A stretch of 64,000 bases of DNA, taken from Methylobacter sp. Lineage in GTDB: Bacteria > Pseudomonadota > Gammaproteobacteria > Methylococcales > Methylomonadaceae. The stretch spans positions 310,001 to 374,000 of the forward strand of contig JAQUOU010000001.1 of NCBI GenBank assembly GCA_028716975.1. The letters run 5' to 3'. Both the position numbers and the translations under genes were made by a program. The notes below the pieces were generated by a model. The model did not search any database and was not told where the DNA came from. It saw nothing but the letters and a program-made list of their open reading frames with translations. Shown here piece after piece: positions 36,907 through 46,246 of the stretch (the first letter of the stretch is position 1; each line of letters starts with the position of its first letter).

Positions 36907-37791
36907 TCAATCTATAAAACGTTTTGTTAAATCTCCATAGTCTTCAATCCTTCGGTCACGAAGAAAGGGCCATATCTGCCTAACCCGCTCAGTCCTTGAA
37001 TGTTCAATAGGACATATTAAGAGGCTTGTTTCCGATTGGCCGGCATTACTGAGTATTTCCCCCTGTGGTCCTGCTATAAAACTATTACCCCAAAAGTTAA
37101 TACCTGTTTCTGAGTTCGGAGCTTTTTCAAAACCGATGCGGTTACAGGAAATGACCGGCAGTCCATTCGCGACTGCATGAGAACGCTGAATAGTAGTCCA
37201 GGCATCCAGTTGACGGCTTTGTTCTTGCGCTGAATCTTGTAAGTCCCAGCCTATGGCGGTCGGGTAAATTAATATCTCTGCTCCGCCTAAAGCCATTAAT
37301 CTTGCAGCTTCCGGGAACCATTGATCCCAACAGACTAAGATGCCTAATTTACCTATTGAAGTGGTTATTGGCTTAAAACCCTTATCGCCCGGAGTGAAAT
37401 AATATTTTTCATAAAAACCCGGGTCATCCGGTATATGCATTTTTCTATAGGTGCCTGCAATACTGCCCTCCTTGTCAAAAACTACGGCTGTATTATGATA
37501 AAGTCCGGGTGCCCTTTTTTCGAAGAGGCTCGATACAATGACGATGGCGAGTTTTTTAGCGACTGTTGAGAGAATTTCAGTTGTCGGGCCCGGAATGGTT
37601 TGGGCGAGATTAAAATTATTATAATCTTCATTTTGACAGAAATACGGCCCTAAATGCAGTTCCGGTAATACCACCAGATCTGCATTTGCAGCAGCAGCTT
37701 CATGAATTTTTGCAATAGACAGTTCAAGGTTTGTCTGTCTATCTGCATTACAAGGCTGCTGAACAGCGCTGACGATTAATGTTGATTTCAT
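36907..37791 (-). CDS. aguB: N-carbamoylputrescine amidohydrolase
   Basis: A 294-residue nitrilase-superfamily enzyme that hydrolyses N-carbamoylputrescine to putrescine, CO2 and NH3. The catalytic triad is present: Glu in LVVLPELHLGPYF, Lys in YRKMHIPDDPGFYEKYYFTP, and Cys in LGILVCWDQWFPEAARLMAL. WDQWFPEAARLMALGGAEIL is typical of AguB. ATG 37791 (MKSTLIVSAVQQPC) matches homologues; an in-frame start at 37896 would add an unusual 35-residue extension. Its usual partner, agmatine deiminase, is not in the window. Confidence 0.88.
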   Translation of the reverse strand: MKSTLIVSAVQQPCNADRQTNLELSIAKIHEAAAANADLVVLPELHLGPYFCQNEDYNNFNLAQTIPGPTTEILSTVAKKLAIVIVSSLFEKRAPGLYHNTAVVFDKEGSIAGTYRKMHIPDDPGFYEKYYFTPGDKGFKPITTSIGKLGILVCWDQWFPEAARLMALGGAEILIYPTAIGWDLQDSAQEQSRQLDAWTTIQRSHAVANGLPVISCNRIGFEKAPNSETGINFWGNSFIAGPQGEILSNAGQSETSLLICPIEHSRTERVRQIWPFLRDRRIEDYGDLTKRFID

Positions 37792-37967
37792 GATGGGATA
37801 CTGGGGAACCTTTATTTTAAAAACCATGCTTGACGCCGAAAGTAGTAATTTAATGGATCTTACTACAGTTCTAATGGTGTTGAACGGGTTGAACAATTAA
37901 AGGGATAGGCAGTGACACGAGCCAATCAGTTTTTGCCTTAAATTTGCTGATGCCGGCCCGTCTCAGT

Positions 37968-38192
37968 TCAACTAATTTTGTTGGAATTAAGCTTAACGAG
38001 GGCTGCTTTGGTTAAATCGCTTAATGCTGAGCCGTCTTGTTGAGAATAAGCAATGATCTCCTTTCGCATTCTGGGATCCCATGAGCGTAATATATGTTTT
38101 TTTACACCTTCTGCTGCGAGTTCCTTATCACTTTCAGCATTAAAAAAATCACTAATATCATTGGCCATTTTAATAAGTCTTTCAATTTTCAT
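37968..38192 (-). CDS. fdsD: NAD-dependent formate dehydrogenase delta subunit
   Basis: A 74-residue subunit of the soluble molybdenum or tungsten formate dehydrogenase. It carries KMANDISDFFNAESDKELAA near the N-terminus, then RSWDPRMRKEIIAY, the FdsD signature. It is the last gene of the operon, 17 bases after fdhD. The subunit is needed for assembly or stability of the complex in homologous systems; its exact role is not settled. Confidence 0.9.
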   Translation of the reverse strand: MKIERLIKMANDISDFFNAESDKELAAEGVKKHILRSWDPRMRKEIIAYSQQDGSALSDLTKAALVKLNSNKIS

Positions 38193-38209
38193 CGCTAGCG
38201 TTTTTTCAA

Positions 38210-39070
38210 TTAAATAATATAGTTATCGTGAGTTAATCGACGCGAATGCGTATAGACTACATGCTGATCATCACGGGCAAAACCGATCAGAGTAAGTCCT
38301 GTTTCATTAGCCAGCCGTATAGCTAATCCTGTAGGCGCGGAAATTGCCGCTAACATTGTAATACCTACCCACGCCGCTTTTTGAATCATTTCATAACTGG
38401 CGCGGCTGGTGACAATAACAAAACCGGAGGCTAAATCCCTGCCGGTACGCAATAACAAGCCAATTAATTTATCCAGTGCATTATGTCGTCCTACATCTTC
38501 GCGAATATCGAGAATTCCCTGGCCAGGGACTGCCCATGCAGCACCATGCACAGACCCCGTTAATTGATTGAGCTTTTGACGTTTTTTGATTTCTTTTAAG
38601 GCGGAAAGCAGCTCAGCGGCAGGCAGCACCAATCCTCCATTAACAGGATTAGGCTGCCGAATGGCCTGTTGTAAAGTGCTTGCGCCACATAAACCGCAAC
38701 CGGTACGACCGGTTAAATTGCGTCCTTTATCAGCCAAACTTTGCAGGCGTTGCTCGGAAATCTGTAGATGTACTTCAATGCCATTTGAGCGGTTGTAAAT
38801 ACGGGCAGATAATAACTCTTTAGGGTTTTTAATGATGCCTTCGGTGATGCTGAACCCTAATGCAAATTCTTCCAGATTGGTAGGGGTTGCCAACATAACA
38901 ACATGCGGAACCCCATTATAAACCAGCGAAACAGGCACCTCTTCAGCAATATAATCTTTATGTAATGAATGATGGACGCCTTGCCAGCGCTCAACGGTAC
39001 TCTGTTGATAACTGGGCCATCCCAAATCGAGGGATAACGGCTGCACGGCTGCATTGCCGTTATCCATCAT
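38210..39070 (-). CDS. fdhD: Formate dehydrogenase accessory sulfurtransferase FdhD
   Basis: A 286-residue protein that transfers sulfur to the bis-MGD cofactor so that formate dehydrogenase becomes active. The catalytic loop CGLCG is present in TGRTGCGLCGASTLQQA (residues ~118-134). GSVHGAAWAVPGQGILDIRE and EDVGRHNALDKLIGLLL are other conserved blocks. The start overlaps the fdsA stop by 11 bases, implying translational coupling. Its position inside the fds operon, between fdsA and fdsD, makes the functional link direct. Confidence 0.95.
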   Translation of the reverse strand: MMDNGNAAVQPLSLDLGWPSYQQSTVERWQGVHHSLHKDYIAEEVPVSLVYNGVPHVVMLATPTNLEEFALGFSITEGIIKNPKELLSARIYNRSNGIEVHLQISEQRLQSLADKGRNLTGRTGCGLCGASTLQQAIRQPNPVNGGLVLPAAELLSALKEIKKRQKLNQLTGSVHGAAWAVPGQGILDIREDVGRHNALDKLIGLLLRTGRDLASGFVIVTSRASYEMIQKAAWVGITMLAAISAPTGLAIRLANETGLTLIGFARDDQHVVYTHSRRLTHDNYII

Positions 39071-41912
39071 TCATGCCTTGGGTCAATAAATCCAATTGAT
39101 TTTCTGAAAATGCATGGTATTTTTCCTGCCATTCCGAAGATTGATTAACTTTAGTCACCTGCACGGCTGTTACCTTATATTCAGGACAATTGGTCGCCCA
39201 ATCCGAGTTATCAGTGGTTATGACATTGGCCCCCGATTCAGGAAAGTGAAAAGTGGTATAAACGACCCCAGGCTGAACCCGTTCGCTAATCAAGGCGCGC
39301 AGGACTGTATCACCCGCGCGGCTTTTGATGCCCACCCAATCATTATCCTTTAGGCCTCTGTCTTCCGCATCATGGGGATGAATTTCCAGCCGGTCTTCTG
39401 CATGCCAAACGTTATTTTCAGTACGCCGCGTTTGGGCGCCGACATTATATTGAGACAGAATCCTACCGGTAGTCAGAATCAGCGGGAATTTGCGGGTAGT
39501 GCGTTCTGCCGTTGCGACATAGTCGGTTAGCATAAACAGGCCCTTGCCGTTATTTCTCATAAACGCATGTTCATGCATGATGGGCGTTCCTTCCGGTGCT
39601 TCATCATTACAAGGCCATTGTATACTACCCAGTTGGTCGATTTTTTGATAACTGACGCCGGCAAAATTGGGAGTAAGCCGGGCGATTTCATCCATGATTT
39701 CCGATGGGTGAGTGTAATGCATCGGATAGCCCATGGCATTGGACAGCATTTGCGTGACTTCCCAATCCTGATAACCGGCTTTCGGAGACATGACTTTTCG
39801 TACGGGTGAAATACGGCGCTCAGCATTGGTAAACGTACCGTTTTTTTCTAAAAAGGACGAGCCGGGAAGGAAAACATGTGCGAATTTGGCCGTTTCGTTG
39901 AGAAATAAATCCTGCACAATAACGCATTCCATCGCTCGTAGAGCTGCGTGTACATGCTGAATATCGGGATCAGATTGGGCAATATCTTCACCTTCTACAT
40001 ACAGCCCCATAAAAGTCTTGTCCATGGCCGCATCGAACATATTGGGGATGCGCAGGCCAGGTTCTGGACTCAACGGTGCCTGCCATGCAGCTTCAAACAG
40101 TTTATGCGTTTCAAGATCAGACACATGGCGATAACCTGGATATTCATGGGGGAATGAACCCATATCGCAAGAACCCTGGACATTATTTTGTCCGCGCAAG
40201 GGGTTTACACCGGCGCCATCATGCCCTAGGTTACCGGTTGCCATTGCCAAATTGGCAATGCCGATTACCATGGTTGAGCCCTGACTGTGTTCTGTTACAC
40301 CCAGGCCATAATAAATGGCTGCATTGCCAGCCTTGGCATACAGGCGTGCCGCTGCCCGGATGTCACTGGCGGGAACGCCTGTTATGGCTTCGCTGGCTTC
40401 CGGTGAGTTGCGTTCTTGAGCAATAAAGGTTTTCCATTTTGTAAATGATTCAATTTCGCAGCGTTCGTTAATAAAAGCATCGTCCAGTAAATTTTCTGTT
40501 ACCACAACGTGTCCCAGGGCATTAATCAAAGCGACATTAGTGCTGGGGCGTAATTTAAGATGGTAATCGGCTTTTACATGCGGCGTTCTGACCAGATCAA
40601 TTTCGCGCGGATCAACTACAATCAGTTTTGCGCCCTGACGTAAACGCTTTTTCATTTGCGACCCAAATACCGGATGTCCATCAGTTGGATTAGCTCCAAT
40701 TACTAGAATGACATCGGCTTTCATGACCGAATCAAAATCCTGCGTGCCTGAAGATTCGCCGAAAGTTTGTTTTAGCCCGTAGCCGGTGGGTGAATGGCAA
40801 ACCCGCGCGCAGGTGTCTACATTATTATTACCAAACCCGGCCCGTATAAGTTTTTGAACTAGATAAGTTTCTTCATTGGTGCAGCGTGAAGAGGTAATCC
40901 CGCCTATGGAGTCCTTGCCGTATTTTGCCTGAATGCGTTTTAATTCTGAGGCAGCATAATTGATGGCTTCTTCCCAGGTGACTTCCTGCCACTTATCTTT
41001 AATGCTGGCGCGGATCATGGGTTTGAGCATGCGATCCTTATGGGTGGCATAGCCAAATGCAAAACGCCCTTTTACGCAGGAATGACCATGATTGGCTTTT
41101 CCATCTTTATTCGGCACCATGCGGATTACTTGTTCGCCTTTCATTTCCGCTCTAAATGAACAGCCAACGCCGCAGTAAGCGCAGGTTGTTATAATGGCAT
41201 GTTCCGGCTGGCCATGATCGATAACGGATTTTTCCATTAAGGTTGCCGTGGGGCAGGCCTGTATACAGGCACCGCACGAAACACATTCAGAGCTGATGAA
41301 GGACTGATTCTGGCTCGGCGATACTTTGGAATCAAAACCGCGGCCATCAATGGTTAACGCAAAGGTTCCCTGTGTTTCTTCACAAGCCCTGACGCAACGT
41401 GAGCAAACAATGCATTTGCTGGGATCAAAGCTAAAGTAGGGGTTGCTTTCATCCTTGGCTGCATGCAGATGATTTTTCCCTTGCGGGTTATAGCGTACTT
41501 CACGTAAACCCACAGCCCCTGCCATATCTTGCAGCTCACAATCGCCATTGGCTGAACAGGTTAAGCAGTCCAGCGGATGATCGGAGATATAAAGCTCCAT
41601 AATGCCGCGGCGCACATCAGCCAATCTTTTATTTTGCGTGACAACTTTTAAACCTTCAGCGACAGGCGTAGTGCAGGACGCAGGCATTCCGCGCCCGCCT
41701 TCAATCTGTACAACGCAAAGCCTACAGGAGCCAAAAGGTTCAATGCTGTCGGTTGCGCATAATTTAGGGATGTCGATACCAATACTTGCAGCCGCTCGCA
41801 TTATGGATGTGCCTGCAGGCGCTTTTACCTGAAAGCCATCAATTTCAAGGGTCACTAACTGGTTAGTTGTGCTGGCAGGGGTGCCGAAATCTTTTTCTTT
41901 AATGATTGACAT
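39060..41912 (-). CDS. fdsA: NAD-dependent formate dehydrogenase catalytic alpha subunit
   Basis: A 950-residue subunit oxidising formate to CO2 at a bis-MGD metal site. In order: a [2Fe-2S] domain (residues ~20-95, PFGSCRLCVVQIEGG), a His/Cys cluster (HPLDCLTCSANGDCELQ), two [4Fe-4S] motifs (CIVCSRCVRACEE and CVSCGACIQACPT), and a further [4Fe-4S] motif (CAYCGVGCSF). The molybdopterin domain (~250-700) has the metal-ligand Cys in CARVCHSPTGYGLKQTF; it is Cys, not selenocysteine. A C-terminal dinucleotide-binding domain follows. The iron-sulfur chain resembles NuoG. Supplying NADH from formate is the final step of methane or methanol oxidation in methylotrophs. Confidence 0.97.
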   Translation of the reverse strand: MSIIKEKDFGTPASTTNQLVTLEIDGFQVKAPAGTSIMRAAASIGIDIPKLCATDSIEPFGSCRLCVVQIEGGRGMPASCTTPVAEGLKVVTQNKRLADVRRGIMELYISDHPLDCLTCSANGDCELQDMAGAVGLREVRYNPQGKNHLHAAKDESNPYFSFDPSKCIVCSRCVRACEETQGTFALTIDGRGFDSKVSPSQNQSFISSECVSCGACIQACPTATLMEKSVIDHGQPEHAIITTCAYCGVGCSFRAEMKGEQVIRMVPNKDGKANHGHSCVKGRFAFGYATHKDRMLKPMIRASIKDKWQEVTWEEAINYAASELKRIQAKYGKDSIGGITSSRCTNEETYLVQKLIRAGFGNNNVDTCARVCHSPTGYGLKQTFGESSGTQDFDSVMKADVILVIGANPTDGHPVFGSQMKKRLRQGAKLIVVDPREIDLVRTPHVKADYHLKLRPSTNVALINALGHVVVTENLLDDAFINERCEIESFTKWKTFIAQERNSPEASEAITGVPASDIRAAARLYAKAGNAAIYYGLGVTEHSQGSTMVIGIANLAMATGNLGHDGAGVNPLRGQNNVQGSCDMGSFPHEYPGYRHVSDLETHKLFEAAWQAPLSPEPGLRIPNMFDAAMDKTFMGLYVEGEDIAQSDPDIQHVHAALRAMECVIVQDLFLNETAKFAHVFLPGSSFLEKNGTFTNAERRISPVRKVMSPKAGYQDWEVTQMLSNAMGYPMHYTHPSEIMDEIARLTPNFAGVSYQKIDQLGSIQWPCNDEAPEGTPIMHEHAFMRNNGKGLFMLTDYVATAERTTRKFPLILTTGRILSQYNVGAQTRRTENNVWHAEDRLEIHPHDAEDRGLKDNDWVGIKSRAGDTVLRALISERVQPGVVYTTFHFPESGANVITTDNSDWATNCPEYKVTAVQVTKVNQSSEWQEKYHAFSENQLDLLTQGMNDG

Positions 41913-41934
41913 TTTAATTTCCTCTAGACAGTTA

Positions 41935-43488
41935 TCAGGCTGCGTTTGCTTTATCGCTTATTCCGAAATCTTCGGGAAAATGATTTAAAGCACTCAGTAC
42001 AGGGTAGGGAGTCATTCCACCTAATGCACAAAGAGAGCCGTTAAGTAAAGTGTCACAAAGGTCACGCAATAAGGGAATATTTTTATTAACATCGCGGCCA
42101 TTAATAATATCGTCTATGACTTCGTAGCCACGGGTGGAGCCAATTCTACAGGGCGTGCATTTGCCGCACGATTCAATCGCGCAAAATTCCATGCTGTAGC
42201 GTGCCATTTCAGCCATATCAACCGTGTCATCAAAAACCACAATACCGCCATGGCCCAATACCGCCCAGATGCCGGCAAAGGCTTCGTAATCCACGAGGGT
42301 ATCAAATTGTGACTCCGGTAAATATGCGCCCAGTGGGCCGCCTACCTGTACCGCGCGGATAGGCCTGCCAGTAGCCGAACCGCCGCCAAAATCATATAAC
42401 AGTTCACGCAGGGTTAATCCAAAGGCTAATTCAACCAAACCGGGATATTTAATGTTACCGGCTAATTGTACCGGCAAGGTGCCGCGAGAGCGTCCCATGC
42501 CGAAATTGCGATAATAGTCACCGCCTTTATCCAGAATAATGGGTACAGAAGCCAAAGAAATGACGTTATTGATTACGGTAGGTTTACCGAATAAGCCACT
42601 GATGGCAGGCAACGGCGGCTTAAAACGAACTAGGCCGCGTTTACCTTCCAAGCTTTCCATTAATGAGGTTTCCTCTCCGCAAATATAAGCGCCTGCACCT
42701 AACCGAACTTCAAGATCAAACTTTTTGCCGCTGCTTTGAATATTATTCCCCAGATAATCGGCCTGATAAGCTTTCTCGATAGCAGTATTCAGGGCGGCAT
42801 GGGCATGAGGATATTCCACGCGAAGATAGATGTAGCCCTGGGTCGCACCGACCGCAAGTCCCGCTATAGTCATCCCTTCTATTAATACAAAGGGATCGCC
42901 TTCCATCACCATTCGGTCAGAAAATGTGCCCGAATCGCCTTCATCGGCATTACAAACAATGTATTTTTGCTCATCCGGCGTGTTAAGCACCGTATTCCAT
43001 TTAATGCCGGTTGGAAAAGCCGCGCCGCCGCGCCCGCGCAACCCCGAGTCAGTTACATGTTTAACAATATCTTGCGGGGCCATGCTTAAGGCATTTGTTA
43101 ATCCGCGATAACCGTCATTAATAACGTACTCATCCAGGTTCACAGGATCTGTTTTGCCGATACGGGCAAAAGTCAGGCGTTGTTGCTTTTTCAAGTAATC
43201 AAGTTCTTCGATTAAACCTAACGACCGATGATGTGGCTCGCCCTGGAGAAAAGCCGCATCAAACAAACCCGGTACATCACTGACCTGGACCGGGCCATAT
43301 CCAACGCGTCCTTTGCCGGTTACTACTTCAACTAATGGCTCCAGCCAAAATAGTCCCCTTGAGCCGTTGCGGATCAGTTGAATAGCAATGCCGCGCTTTT
43401 CTGCTTCATAGGCGATTGCAGCAGCTACACGGTCAGCACCCAGCGAAATAGCGCTGGAATCACATGGAACATAAATAGTCGTACTCAT
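41935..43488 (-). CDS. fdsB: NAD-dependent formate dehydrogenase beta subunit
   Basis: A 517-residue NuoF-like diaphorase subunit. A thioredoxin-like N-terminal region (residues ~1-110) precedes the FMN/NADH domain with [35 protein letters not shown] and [20 protein letters not shown] [4Fe-4S] site lies in [16 protein letters not shown] near the C-terminus. It passes electrons from FdsA's iron-sulfur chain to NAD. Its ATG overlaps the fdsG stop (ATGA), and fdsA follows after 22 bases. Confidence 0.96.
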   Translation of the reverse strand: MSTTIYVPCDSSAISLGADRVAAAIAYEAEKRGIAIQLIRNGSRGLFWLEPLVEVVTGKGRVGYGPVQVSDVPGLFDAAFLQGEPHHRSLGLIEELDYLKKQQRLTFARIGKTDPVNLDEYVINDGYRGLTNALSMAPQDIVKHVTDSGLRGRGGAAFPTGIKWNTVLNTPDEQKYIVCNADEGDSGTFSDRMVMEGDPFVLIEGMTIAGLAVGATQGYIYLRVEYPHAHAALNTAIEKAYQADYLGNNIQSSGKKFDLEVRLGAGAYICGEETSLMESLEGKRGLVRFKPPLPAISGLFGKPTVINNVISLASVPIILDKGGDYYRNFGMGRSRGTLPVQLAGNIKYPGLVELAFGLTLRELLYDFGGGSATGRPIRAVQVGGPLGAYLPESQFDTLVDYEAFAGIWAVLGHGGIVVFDDTVDMAEMARYSMEFCAIESCGKCTPCRIGSTRGYEVIDDIINGRDVNKNIPLLRDLCDTLLNGSLCALGGMTPYPVLSALNHFPEDFGISDKANAA

Positions 43489-43967
43489 GCGAGTTCCCTT
43501 AATTCATTGATTGCGTTATCAAATAGATCGGGTGATACGCGCCCATAAATTTCGTTTCCAATTTGCATTGCCGGTGAACAGGCGCAGTTGCCCAGGCAAT
43601 ACACCGGTTCAAGGGAGAACTTGCCATCCGGTGTTGTTTCATGAAAATCAATAGCCAATTTGTTCTTTACATGATTTTCCAATTGTTTACTGCCCCTGGA
43701 TTGGCAAGATTCTGCGCGGCACAAATGAATGGTGTGTTTGCCAGGTGGGGTATCGCGGAAATAATGGTAAAAGCTAATGACGCCATGCACTTCAGCGCGG
43801 GAAAGATTAAGCGCTTTGGCAATATGCGGAATACTGTCGACCGGAATGTAACCCAGGGCATCTTGTACACCATGCAGAATAGGTAAAAGCGCGCCGGGTT
43901 TATCCTTGAGGGCAGTGGTTATATCTTGCACGGTCGATAGCATAATACCGGGTTCTGTCATGTTCAT
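43485..43967 (-). CDS. fdsG: NAD-dependent formate dehydrogenase gamma subunit
   Basis: A 160-residue NuoE-like thioredoxin-fold subunit with a [2Fe-2S] cluster. Ligands are [10 protein letters not shown] (residues ~83-92) and [11 protein letters not shown] (residues ~123-133). [20 protein letters not shown] is a family signature. It is the first gene of fdsG-fdsB-fdsA-fdhD-fdsD. A good sigma-70-like promoter lies about 70-100 bases upstream. Two adjacent ATGs are possible starts (43967 and 43961). Confidence 0.96.
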   Translation of the reverse strand: MNMTEPGIMLSTVQDITTALKDKPGALLPILHGVQDALGYIPVDSIPHIAKALNLSRAEVHGVISFYHYFRDTPPGKHTIHLCRAESCQSRGSKQLENHVKNKLAIDFHETTPDGKFSLEPVYCLGNCACSPAMQIGNEIYGRVSPDLFDNAINELRELA

Positions 43968-44037
43968 CTCACTGTAACAATTCCATATTTCAAAATAACA
44001 AATCTTTCTTAATTGTTATGTAATTAATATCGCTGAT

Positions 44038-44066
44038 AGCATAGCACAAGAACTTTTACGTGTAAA
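44038..44066 (-). promoter_or_regulatory. Candidate sigma-70 promoter of the fds operon
   Basis: On the minus strand TTTACA (44066-44061), a spacer of exactly 17 bases and TATGCT (44043-44038) form a good -35/-10 pair. Transcription would start near 44030, leaving a leader of about 60 bases before fdsG. The surrounding 250-base intergenic region is AT-rich and has no ORF. Confidence 0.5.
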
Positions 44067-44219
44067 AACCCTAAAAAGAGCGTTTATCTAATGCTATAAC
44101 CTATGACTTTTTTTATATTTAATAATTCAAGAAGTATATTCCTTAATTTCTATAATAAATTTGGTTAATTCAAATTGGACAAATTCGCTCATATTATAGC
44201 GATACCTGATGAGCCCTTA

Positions 44220-44621
44220 TTATTTTACAAAACAGTTTTTTTCAGCATATTGTTCCGCATCTTTAAAACGTTTTCTTAAGTCTTTGGATTGAGCCGGATC
44301 GCGGAACACACCCCCGCTTTCTCCCGGGGTGCTGCGTAAATAGGTAAATGTTTTTGCGGCTTCGTATTCATTAAAAGTCAATTTTTCGGCAATTTTGTCT
44401 ATCTTACAGCCGCAGGCGTATTGGGTGATATAGGTTAGACCCCCATGCTGGGCGACGCAGTTTAATACATACTCAACGCGATCCCTCGTAGGATAGTCGT
44501 TGATAAATGGCGTTGCTTCAGCCGGCGCTTTTTCTGCTGATTTTTCCGGCGTAGTCGTACAGCTTGTAATAGTTAAAATTAAAGCGAAACTTATAAGGAA
44601 TAGTTTATATTTGTTTTTCAT
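44220..44621 (-). CDS. Small lipoprotein of unknown function
   Basis: A 133-residue protein from ATG 44621. The signal peptide (KNKYKLFLISFALILTI) ends in a lipobox with Cys about residue 21 (TITSC). The mature part has a disordered Thr/Glu/Ala stretch, then a compact domain with four cysteines (LNCVAQHGG, YACGCKID, KNCFVK) and a Gly-rich turn STPGESGGVFRDP. I do not recognise a named family. An upstream in-frame ATG (44738) lies inside the divergent mobA gene and is rejected. It sits between fdsG and mobA and may be a periplasmic or outer-membrane factor of C1 metabolism (guess). Confidence 0.7.
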   Translation of the reverse strand: MKNKYKLFLISFALILTITSCTTTPEKSAEKAPAEATPFINDYPTRDRVEYVLNCVAQHGGLTYITQYACGCKIDKIAEKLTFNEYEAAKTFTYLRSTPGESGGVFRDPAQSKDLRKRFKDAEQYAEKNCFVK

Positions 44622-44669
44622 TTGAACGTTTTTCGAATGATAGTTTAAGAATAGATAAAGCTTAGCACT

Positions 44670-45284
44670 ATGAACAGTCAAACAAAAGTAACAGGTGTAG
44701 TTCTGGCAGGCGGACTTGCCCGGCGCATGAATTATCAAGATAAAGGTTTGATAAACTACCGAGGCCGTCCACTGGTAAGTTATGCCATTGCCGCCTTAAC
44801 GGCTATTGTCGATCAGGTAATTATTAGCGCCAATCGTAATCTGGAACAATATCAGCAATTTGCCGTACCTGTTATGACAGATTTAACCGGCAGTTTTGAT
44901 GGGCCTTTAGCCGGACTATTGACTGCAATGATCCATACGGACGCCGATGTACTGATCGTTATGCCTTGTGATTCGCCTTTGATCAAAACTGAACATTTAC
45001 AGAAATTATTAGACTTACGCGCAGAAGTTGATGCTGACGTTGCCGTTGCTTTTGACGGCAAAAGATTACATCCTGTTTTTTTAGCAATAAAAACCACTCT
45101 GCAACCGGGTTTGCAGGATTACTTAGCCGGTGGTCAACGTAAAATGGATAGTTGGATAGAGCAACAGAAAATGGTGAAAGCGGATTTCAGCAACGAGCCG
45201 GAAATATTTACTAATATTAATACAATGACTGACTTATCAATGCTTGAGGCCGGAAACGGCATTACGGAGCAAGGGTATTATTGA
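44670..45284 (+). CDS. mobA: Molybdenum cofactor guanylyltransferase
   Basis: A 204-residue nucleotidyltransferase that attaches GMP to molybdopterin, needed to build the bis-MGD cofactor of FdsA. The N-terminal GTP-binding motif VVLAGGLARRMNYQDKGLI and the core VLIVMPCDSPLIKTEHLQKL are intact. Length is normal (about 195-210). It lies less than 1 kb from the fds operon on the other strand. Its 3' end overlaps the convergent DUF2380 gene by 23 bases. Confidence 0.94.
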   Translation: MNSQTKVTGVVLAGGLARRMNYQDKGLINYRGRPLVSYAIAALTAIVDQVIISANRNLEQYQQFAVPVMTDLTGSFDGPLAGLLTAMIHTDADVLIVMPCDSPLIKTEHLQKLLDLRAEVDADVAVAFDGKRLHPVFLAIKTTLQPGLQDYLAGGQRKMDSWIEQQKMVKADFSNEPEIFTNINTMTDLSMLEAGNGITEQGYY

Positions 45285-45771
45285 TTTTGACAGCGAGGCT
45301 TTCTACACCTTTTAATGTTAACTTCTTTTCTCCTCCCTTGACTTCTGAAAGATAATTGCCGACCAGTTTTTCGCTCCTGACTTCGATTAGATGAGCCATG
45401 AGATAGACAAACAGGAAACTGGGTTTATGCAGTCTTCCTACTATTACATAATCTGCACCGTATTTTTCCGCGAGTTTCGCTGCGACATCATGATGATCAA
45501 ATAGGTAACCTACTCCGGCAGTTGCCATGTATTGAGCGTACTGGTCTATAGAAACAATTTCGAAGCCTGATTTTTTGAGTTCGTTTTCCAACATCGGCTT
45601 GACTGAGGCGGTTCGTGCTATTTCTGCCGAGATGCGGGGCGCCAGCGTCAAATCTTTCAGTTCAAAGTCCAGAACAGCAATACGTGTTGCGGCAGCAACA
45701 CTGGTAACGTGTAAGCCCATTAACAGCGCAAGCATTGCCGTGAACAACTTGATGATTTTATGAGCGTCCAT
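45262..45771 (-). CDS. DUF2380/DUF3280-type exported protein
   Basis: A 169-residue protein with an N-terminal signal peptide (ending VAAATR). The domain reads RIAVLDFELKDLTLAPRISA, TASVKPMLENELKKSGFEI, AGVGYLFDHHDVAAKLAEKY and GADYVIVGRLHKPSFLFVYL. This matches the DUF2380/DUF3280 pattern that I recall from methylotroph and methanol-dehydrogenase-linked gene neighbourhoods; its function is not established. ATG 45771 is preferred over GTG 45780. It follows the VanZ-like gene after 14 bases. Confidence 0.75.
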   Translation of the reverse strand: MDAHKIIKLFTAMLALLMGLHVTSVAAATRIAVLDFELKDLTLAPRISAEIARTASVKPMLENELKKSGFEIVSIDQYAQYMATAGVGYLFDHHDVAAKLAEKYGADYVIVGRLHKPSFLFVYLMAHLIEVRSEKLVGNYLSEVKGGEKKLTLKGVESLAVKINNTLAP

Positions 45772-45785
45772 AATTATCACTTGAT

Positions 45786-46187
45786 TTAGTGAGGAATTAA
45801 TTTATAGACCAATAAACCGATAGTTGCCCCAATAAAATCAAAACCAACATCGGTCAAAGTGCCAAATCGTCCCGGCACGAAGGTCTGATGCCATTCATCT
45901 AAAACGCCGTAGCCGACCGTCAATATCAAGGCCCATATTAATCTATAAGAAAATCTTGCAAACCAATGGCGCAACGTCCAGACCCAAAGCCCGGCAAGTC
46001 CTGCGTAAACCGGTAAATGAATAAAATTCTGAGTGTTGGGCGATACCCATCCCAGTGGATTTAGAGCATGATTAGCAACGCCTTGATCGGGAATAGAAGA
46101 CAGGCAAAAAATGCCGGCCATGTATAACAACGGCCAAATAATACTGGAACGCGAGTTGCAGTAAGGAATTTCATAGGATTTTTGCAT
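45786..46187 (-). CDS. VanZ-like membrane protein
   Basis: A 133-residue protein with four predicted membrane helices and the VanZ-like pattern: IPDQGVANHALNPLGWVSPN in the first loop, FIHLPVYAGLAGLWVWTLRH, GYGVLDEWHQTFVPGRFGTL (conserved D-E-xx-Q) and DVGFDFIGATIGLLVY. VanZ-like proteins are widespread and rarely linked to antibiotic resistance; the role here is unknown. It is 14 bases upstream of the DUF2380 gene, likely the same transcript. Confidence 0.85.
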   Translation of the reverse strand: MQKSYEIPYCNSRSSIIWPLLYMAGIFCLSSIPDQGVANHALNPLGWVSPNTQNFIHLPVYAGLAGLWVWTLRHWFARFSYRLIWALILTVGYGVLDEWHQTFVPGRFGTLTDVGFDFIGATIGLLVYKLIPH

Positions 46188-46246
46188 GATCTGGCTTAAC
46201 TATGACGGCAGTTTTTGCGGCGGATAAATTCCAGCGGGCAGGAAGG

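Noticed and set aside
39060-41912. Possible selenocysteine formate dehydrogenase
   Set aside because: The metal-ligand position is an ordinary Cys codon in CARVCHSPTG and no in-frame TGA is present.
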